From contig NZ_JAUCES010000005.1 of NCBI RefSeq assembly GCF_030348825.1, forward strand, positions 1,612,001 to 1,676,000: a stretch of 64,000 nucleotides of DNA. Reading direction: 5' to 3'. The stretch comes from Fictibacillus sp. b24 (lineage in GTDB: Bacteria; Bacillota; Bacilli; Bacillales; Fictibacillaceae). This document shows positions 59,920 through 64,000 of this stretch, one piece after another. The translations under genes were made by a program, and so were the position numbers. Below the pieces are notes generated by a model that was given only the letters and a program-made list of their open reading frames with translations, did not search any database and was not told the DNA's origin. Numbering within the stretch: the stretch's first letter is position 1; each line of letters begins with the position of its first letter.

Positions 59920-61089
59920 ATGAAACAAACTATAAAACCATTACTTCTCGTTGTTATATGTACGCTTATCTTTGCTGTATTCCCGCAACAAGCCAAAGCT
60001 GAACCTGGTGTATCAGCAAAGGCTGCTGTGTTGATGGAACAGTCATCAGGAAGAGTGCTGTATGGGCGAAATGAACACCGTCCGATGAGAATAGCGAGCA
60101 TTACAAAGATCATGACTGCAATCATCGCGATAGAATCAGGGAAGATGCACGACACAGTTACGATCACAGAACATGCAGCACGAACTGAAGGATCTTCACT
60201 TTATTTAAAGCCAGGTGAAAAAATCCCTCTCGAAGACTTAGTTTATGGGTTGATGCTTCGCTCTGGAAACGACTCCGCGGTTGCGATCGCTGAACATGTC
60301 GGCGGAAGTTTAGAAGGTTTTTCATATATGATGAACCAAAAAGCGGAAGAGATTGGGATGAAACATACTCGTTTTAGAAATCCTCATGGACTTGATACAC
60401 ATGAAGATCATTATTCAACCGCATATGATATGGCATTACTGACTAAATATGCGATGAACAATGATACCTTTAAGGACGTTTCTTCTACAAAAGTTTACCG
60501 GTCAGAACAAACCGGTGAAAAATGGGACAGAGTATGGAGAAACAAAAACAAGATGTTGAAACTGTACAGCAAATCCACTGGCGGCAAAACAGGATACACA
60601 AAGCGTGCGAAAAGGACATTAGTTTCAACTGCTGAAAAGGACGGCATGGAACTGATTGCCGTAACACTTAACGATCCTGACGATTGGGAAGATCACCGCA
60701 ATTTATTTGAGTGGGGATTCCATTCATTTAAAATGACAGAGCTAATTAAAGAAGGTAAGATCTCGAGCATTAAAGATAAAGGTTATAAAGGTAAAGTTGA
60801 GGCTGCAAGAACATTTTCATACCCATTGTTAAAAGAAGAGATTAAACAGATCTCTTCTTCCATCGACTTATATAAGCTTCCGAAATCAGGGAAGTGGGAA
60901 GAAGAAAAGGTTCCTAAACCTGTTGGCCGCTATTTCATAGACTTAAAGGACACGAGAATTGCTGATCTTCCGCTCTATTATGATGGAAAAACCCTGATTA
61001 AACCTGATCAAGACAGCCTTTGGTCATCTTTTAAGAACATGCTGAACAAGCTGTTCTTTGTTGCCAAGGAGCAAAACCGCCTATGGTGA
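59920..61089 (+). CDS. dacB: D-alanyl-D-alanine carboxypeptidase DacB (PBP5*)
   Basis: Mother-cell enzyme controlling cross-linking of the spore cortex. The 389-residue protein has a signal peptide ending near AKAEPG, the catalytic Ser60-x-x-Lys63 in IASITKIMTAI, the SGN motif in LRSGNDSAVAIAEHVGG and KTG in STGGKTGYTKRAKR. It is distinct from DacF at 44592. The ATG follows AAGGGCGGGAT. Its end overlaps spmA by 7 bp, as expected for the dacB-spmA-spmB operon. Confidence 0.93.
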   Translation: MKQTIKPLLLVVICTLIFAVFPQQAKAEPGVSAKAAVLMEQSSGRVLYGRNEHRPMRIASITKIMTAIIAIESGKMHDTVTITEHAARTEGSSLYLKPGEKIPLEDLVYGLMLRSGNDSAVAIAEHVGGSLEGFSYMMNQKAEEIGMKHTRFRNPHGLDTHEDHYSTAYDMALLTKYAMNNDTFKDVSSTKVYRSEQTGEKWDRVWRNKNKMLKLYSKSTGGKTGYTKRAKRTLVSTAEKDGMELIAVTLNDPDDWEDHRNLFEWGFHSFKMTELIKEGKISSIKDKGYKGKVEAARTFSYPLLKEEIKQISSSIDLYKLPKSGKWEEEKVPKPVGRYFIDLKDTRIADLPLYYDGKTLIKPDQDSLWSSFKNMLNKLFFVAKEQNRLW

Positions 61090-61676
61090 ATTATATTTGG
61101 GTTGGAATGATGGTGATCGGTTTTATTGTTGCTGGAATAAACGGAACAATGGATAAAGTGAACGAAGCCATTTTCACGAGTGCCAAAGAAGCCGTTACGC
61201 TCAGTTTTGGGATGATCAGTATTCTTGTGTTTTGGCTGGGCATTATGAAAATCGCTGAAAAAGGCGGCTTGCTGGATGTGCTGGCTATTCTTTTTCGTCC
61301 TATTGTTAAAAGACTTTTCCCTGATATTCCAAAAGATCACCCGGCACAAGGTTATATTCTCTCCAATATGGCAGCGAATCTACTTGGACTCGGGAACGCA
61401 GCAACACCAATGGGAATCAAAGCGATGGAACAGTTAAAGATTTTAAATGGCGGGAAAAACGAAGCAAGCCGATCTATGATTACGCTGCTTGCGATCAATA
61501 CATCATCCATTACACTCATTCCAACAACCATTATCGCAATAAGGATGAGTTACAACTCACAGTCTCCAACTGATATTGTAGCTCCAACTTTAATTGCAAC
61601 TGCAATTTCTACGGTCGGTGCTATATTAATAGATAGATATTATTATTACCGCTCCTTGCCAAAAGGAGGGAAATAG
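61083..61676 (+). CDS. spmA: spore maturation protein A
   Basis: Membrane protein of 197 residues with four to five helices; needed with SpmB for full spore core dehydration. NYIWVGMMVIGFIVAGINGTMDKVNEAI, SFGMISILVFWLGIMKIAEKGGLLD and SNMAANLLGLGNAATPMGIKAMEQL match the nucleoside-gate-containing SpmA family. Translation probably couples to dacB. Confidence 0.93.
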   Translation: MVNYIWVGMMVIGFIVAGINGTMDKVNEAIFTSAKEAVTLSFGMISILVFWLGIMKIAEKGGLLDVLAILFRPIVKRLFPDIPKDHPAQGYILSNMAANLLGLGNAATPMGIKAMEQLKILNGGKNEASRSMITLLAINTSSITLIPTTIIAIRMSYNSQSPTDIVAPTLIATAISTVGAILIDRYYYYRSLPKGGK

Positions 61677-62210
61677 ATGTCCTTCGTTCAATCGTTTTCG
61701 ATATGGTTTATTCCGCTTTTAATCGGTTTTATATTATTATATGGCACTTATAAAAAAGTTCCGACTTATGAAACGTTTGTAGAAGGAGGTAAAGAAGGTT
61801 TTTCAATCGCCATAAACATTATTCCGTTCTTAGTTGGCATGCTTGTTGCCATTTCTGTTTTTCGTGCTTCAGGAGCTTTGGATTATGTCATGATGGCGAT
61901 GCGTCCCTTATTTTCATTGTTTCATATTCCAGCAGAAGTTGTTCCGCTCGGGCTTATGAGGACAATCTCAGGGACAGGCGCTCTTGGGATGACATCAGAT
62001 TTAATCGCAACACACGGTCCTGATTCGTTTATCGGAAGACTCGCTTCTACGATACAAGGAAGTACGGATACAACGTTTTATGTATTGACCGTCTATTTTG
62101 GAGCGGTAGGTATTAAAAAGATGAAATACGCATTAAAAGTAGGATTATTAGCTGATCTGATCGGATTTTTAGCCTCTATCGCTGTGATCTCTCTATTGTT
62201 TTATTCATAA
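61677..62210 (+). CDS. spmB: spore maturation protein B
   Basis: Partner of SpmA, 177 residues, with gate-type helices: FSIWFIPLLIGFILLYGTYKKVPTYETFVEGGKEGFSIAINIIPFLVGMLVAISVFR and SGTGALGMTSDLIATHGPDSFIGRLASTIQGSTDTTFYVLTVYFGAVGI. The ATG follows AAGGAGGG directly after the spmA stop. A terminator closes the operon. Confidence 0.93.
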   Translation: MSFVQSFSIWFIPLLIGFILLYGTYKKVPTYETFVEGGKEGFSIAINIIPFLVGMLVAISVFRASGALDYVMMAMRPLFSLFHIPAEVVPLGLMRTISGTGALGMTSDLIATHGPDSFIGRLASTIQGSTDTTFYVLTVYFGAVGIKKMKYALKVGLLADLIGFLASIAVISLLFYS

Positions 62211-62216
62211 TTCGAC

Positions 62217-62244
62217 AAAAAAGAGCCGTTATGGCTCTTTTTTA
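62217..62244 (+). terminator. intrinsic terminator of dacB-spmAB
   Basis: AAAAAAGAGCC pairs with GGCTCTTTTTT across a five-base loop, 6 bp after spmB. The A and T runs make it usable in both directions. Confidence 0.92.
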
Positions 62245-62303
62245 CGTTTACTGAGGTTGAGAATTACGAATAATGAAGGTATGATGAGACATGAGGTGAA
62301 ATC

Positions 62304-63050
62304 ATGGAACGATTGCAAAAAGTGATTGCTCAAAGCGGAATTACTTCCAGAAGAAAAGCTGAGGAGCTAATTCGTGAGGGCAAAGTGAAAGTGAACGGAA
62401 ATGTAGTGACCGAGCTCGGCACAAAAGTGGGCACAAAAGATAAGATTGAAGTGAATGAAATTCAAATTCAACGGGAACAGCCCGTTTATTTTTTGATGTA
62501 TAAACCTTCTGGTGTGATTACAGCCGTTTCTGACGATAAAGGAAGAAAAGTAGTCGCTGATTATTTTAAGGACATCATTGAACAGCGTGTATTTCCTGTT
62601 GGAAGATTAGATTATGATACAACGGGTGCGATCATTATGACGAATGACGGAGAATTTGCAAACGTACTAATGCATCCGCGTTACCAGCTTGATAAAGTGT
62701 ACATTGCAAAAGTAAAAGGCATTCCGCCAAGAGAAAAGATTAAGCAGCTTGAAAGAGGCATTCGATTAGAGGATGGAATGACTGCCCCTGCAAGAGTGAA
62801 AGTAATGTCTATTGATAAGAAAAAAGGAACGGCTATTGTGGAACTGATCATACATGAAGGTAAAAACCGTCAAGTTAAGCGTATGTTAGAAGCAATTGGC
62901 ACTCCTGTAATGAAATTGAAACGTGAAAGGTACGGCTTTTTAGATCTTAAAGGGCTTAATCCTGGAGATTTTAGAGAATTAACACCACATGAAATAAAGC
63001 AGCTGAGAAATCTCGCTGTCACACAAACGTCAAAAAAAAGCCGTAGATAG
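62304..63050 (+). CDS. rluB: 23S rRNA pseudouridine synthase RluB
   Basis: Modifies a uridine of 23S rRNA (2605 region in E. coli numbering). The 248-residue protein starts with an S4 RNA-binding domain (RLQKVIAQSGITSRRKAEELIREGKVKVNG) and continues with the RsuA/RluB catalytic domain: VGRLDYDTTGAIIMTNDGEFAN with the catalytic Asp, and HEGKNRQVKRMLEAIG. The C-terminus is basic. Its stop codon lies in the loop of the terminator. Confidence 0.93.
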   Translation: MERLQKVIAQSGITSRRKAEELIREGKVKVNGNVVTELGTKVGTKDKIEVNEIQIQREQPVYFLMYKPSGVITAVSDDKGRKVVADYFKDIIEQRVFPVGRLDYDTTGAIIMTNDGEFANVLMHPRYQLDKVYIAKVKGIPPREKIKQLERGIRLEDGMTAPARVKVMSIDKKKGTAIVELIIHEGKNRQVKRMLEAIGTPVMKLKRERYGFLDLKGLNPGDFRELTPHEIKQLRNLAVTQTSKKSRR

Positions 63051-63061
63051 GCTTTTTTTTC
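63033..63061 (+). terminator. terminator overlapping the rluB stop codon
   Basis: AAAAAAAAGCC pairs with GGCTTTTTTTT; the TAG stop at 63048-63050 lies in the seven-base loop. Confidence 0.88.
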
Positions 63062-63103
63062 AAGTTATAGTAAAATGGAAGCGGCTTAAAGGAGCGGATG
63101 GAC

Positions 63104-63628
63104 TTGAAAAAAAACAGATTATGGTTTCGTTCTGCTTTGCTTGCCATTTTAGTTGTTGCAATCGGTTATACCATTTACAACAGTATGAATGAAGAGTCAG
63201 GTACATACATAAGCAAAGGGGATTCGGCTCCTAATTTTGTACTTACCGATCTAAATGGCGAAAAAGTAGAACTGAAAGATTACCGTGGAAAAGGTGTATT
63301 CTTAAATTTCTGGGGCACATGGTGCAAACCTTGTGAACGCGAGATGCCGTATATGCAAAGGCAATATGAAAAATATAAAGAGCAAGGCGTAGAAATACTT
63401 GCGGTTAACGTTAGTGAGACAAACGTTCCTGTTAAAAATTTTGCGGATCGATATCGCTTATCATTTCCTATTCCAATGGATAAACAGAGAGAAGTAACAA
63501 AGGCTTATGGGATTGGACCGATTCCAACGACTATTCTTATTGATAAGAACGGTAAAGTGGTCGAACGGACGAGTGAGTCATTATCAGAAAAAAAAATTAT
63601 TTCCTTTATGGAAAAAATAAAGCCGTAA
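63104..63628 (+). CDS. resA: thiol-disulfide oxidoreductase ResA
   Basis: Membrane-anchored thioredoxin-like protein that reduces apocytochrome c for haem attachment. It has a basic N-terminus, one transmembrane helix (SALLAILVVAIGYTIYN) and an external thioredoxin domain with FLNFWGTWCKPCEREMPYM (CxxC) and the cis-proline in GPIPTTILID. TTG 63104 has AAGGAG nine bases upstream; ATG 63098 (two residues longer) lies only three bases from it. It precedes resB, as in the resABC operon. Confidence 0.92.
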   Translation: MKKNRLWFRSALLAILVVAIGYTIYNSMNEESGTYISKGDSAPNFVLTDLNGEKVELKDYRGKGVFLNFWGTWCKPCEREMPYMQRQYEKYKEQGVEILAVNVSETNVPVKNFADRYRLSFPIPMDKQREVTKAYGIGPIPTTILIDKNGKVVERTSESLSEKKIISFMEKIKP

Positions 63629-63640
63629 CGGGGTGATAAG

Positions 63641-64000
63641 ATGCAATCGATAACATGTGAATGCGGCCACTCCAACCCATACGGAACTAGTCTTTGCCAA
63701 GCATGCGGAAAACCGCTGCAGCAAGATGTTGAAGTTTTATCAAGCATGAGGTATGAAGGAAGCGCCAGACGATCTCAAACGTATAAACAAACATTTGTTG
63801 ATCGGGTATGGAACTTCTTTTCGTCTGTAAAAGTAGGGGTTTGGTTAATTGTTATCATATTAGTAGCTGCAGCAATCGGGACAATCTTTCCACAGGAAAC
63901 GTTTATTCCTCCTAATGTTGATCCTGCTACCCATTATGAAAGCGAATACGGAACACTAGGTTTGATCTATTATCTGCTTGGGTTTCACAATCTTTATGGT
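63641..64000 (+). CDS. resB: cytochrome c biogenesis protein ResB, N-terminal part
   Basis: The frame opens with ATG 63641 after GGGGTGAT and runs off the right edge; 120 residues are visible. An N-terminal zinc ribbon (CECGHSN and CQACGKP) precedes MRYEGSARRSQTYKQTFVDRVWNFFSSVKVGVWLIVIILVAAAIGTIFPQE, almost as in B. subtilis ResB. With ResC it forms the system II haem delivery complex. It is the second gene of the res operon, 12 bp after resA. Confidence 0.92.
   Translation, partial: MQSITCECGHSNPYGTSLCQACGKPLQQDVEVLSSMRYEGSARRSQTYKQTFVDRVWNFFSSVKVGVWLIVIILVAAAIGTIFPQETFIPPNVDPATHYESEYGTLGLIYYLLGFHNLYG

Overview
This window comes from a low-GC, endospore-forming Firmicute of the family Bacillaceae. 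Three things support this: an unbroken set of Bacillus-type sporulation genes (spoIIM, dacF-spoIIAA-spoIIAB-sigF, spoVAA to spoVAF, dacB-spmA-spmB), AGGAGG-type ribosome binding sites with many GTG/TTG starts, and a gene order matching the yqi-yqj-yqk to ypu segment of Bacillus subtilis. A Fictibacillus- or Bacillus-like genome is likely, but the genus cannot be fixed from the sequence alone. I see no rRNA, tRNA, IS transposase, prophage or CRISPR array.

Layout. 1-10 kb: partial Nudix gene, arginine-type ABC transporter (artPQR) behind an ARG box, YqjA-like membrane protein, L,D-transpeptidase, a tiny Prli42-like gene, then a propionate/methylmalonyl-CoA block (mutase catalytic subunit, a B12-binding domain fused to methylmalonyl-CoA epimerase, carboxyltransferase, M20 peptidase). 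10-21 kb: MarR/Hpr-like regulator, DNA polymerase IV, PAP2 phosphatase, NamA, glycerophosphodiesterase, proI behind a proline T-box, YqjP, YqjQ, and an SOS-type second Y-family polymerase with a YolD-like partner behind two LexA boxes. 21-28 kb: ZIP transporter, two HPr-like proteins without the catalytic histidine around a TVP38 protein, and an RND efflux pump divergent from a PadR regulator. 28-34 kb: ketone-body/short-chain acid island (HMG-CoA lyase divergent from thiolase, CoA-transferase A and B, AtoE, second thiolase) with a cre-like site. 34-44 kb: aldo/keto reductase, mciZ, nudF-endoQ, spoIIM, fur, yqzK, xerD, and nucleoside salvage (deoB, punA, pdp). 44-53 kb: dacF-spoIIA and spoVA operons with matching sigma-factor promoters. 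53-64 kb: lysine riboswitch-lysA, ppiB, ypuF, scpAB, type III polyketide synthase plus methyltransferase, dacB-spmAB, rluB, resA and partial resB.

Two kinds of non-coding structure stand out. One is a family of long imperfect palindromes (about 210-350 bp, at least seven substantial copies plus decayed ones). Their stems covary between copies and their ends share a short GGCTGTTTT/GCTCTTTT-like terminal inverted motif. One copy carries a second hairpin element, another is a self-complementary miniature, and two form a convergent pair between spoIIA and spoVA. The other is four separate intergenic arrays, each with a different repeat unit but all with a period of 20-21 bp, lying just beyond gene 3' ends.

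Four tight stop-codon/terminator overlaps and two very small genes (mciZ, Prli42-like) also deserve attention. Functions were assigned from recognised motifs, remembered family members and synteny; no database search was run.
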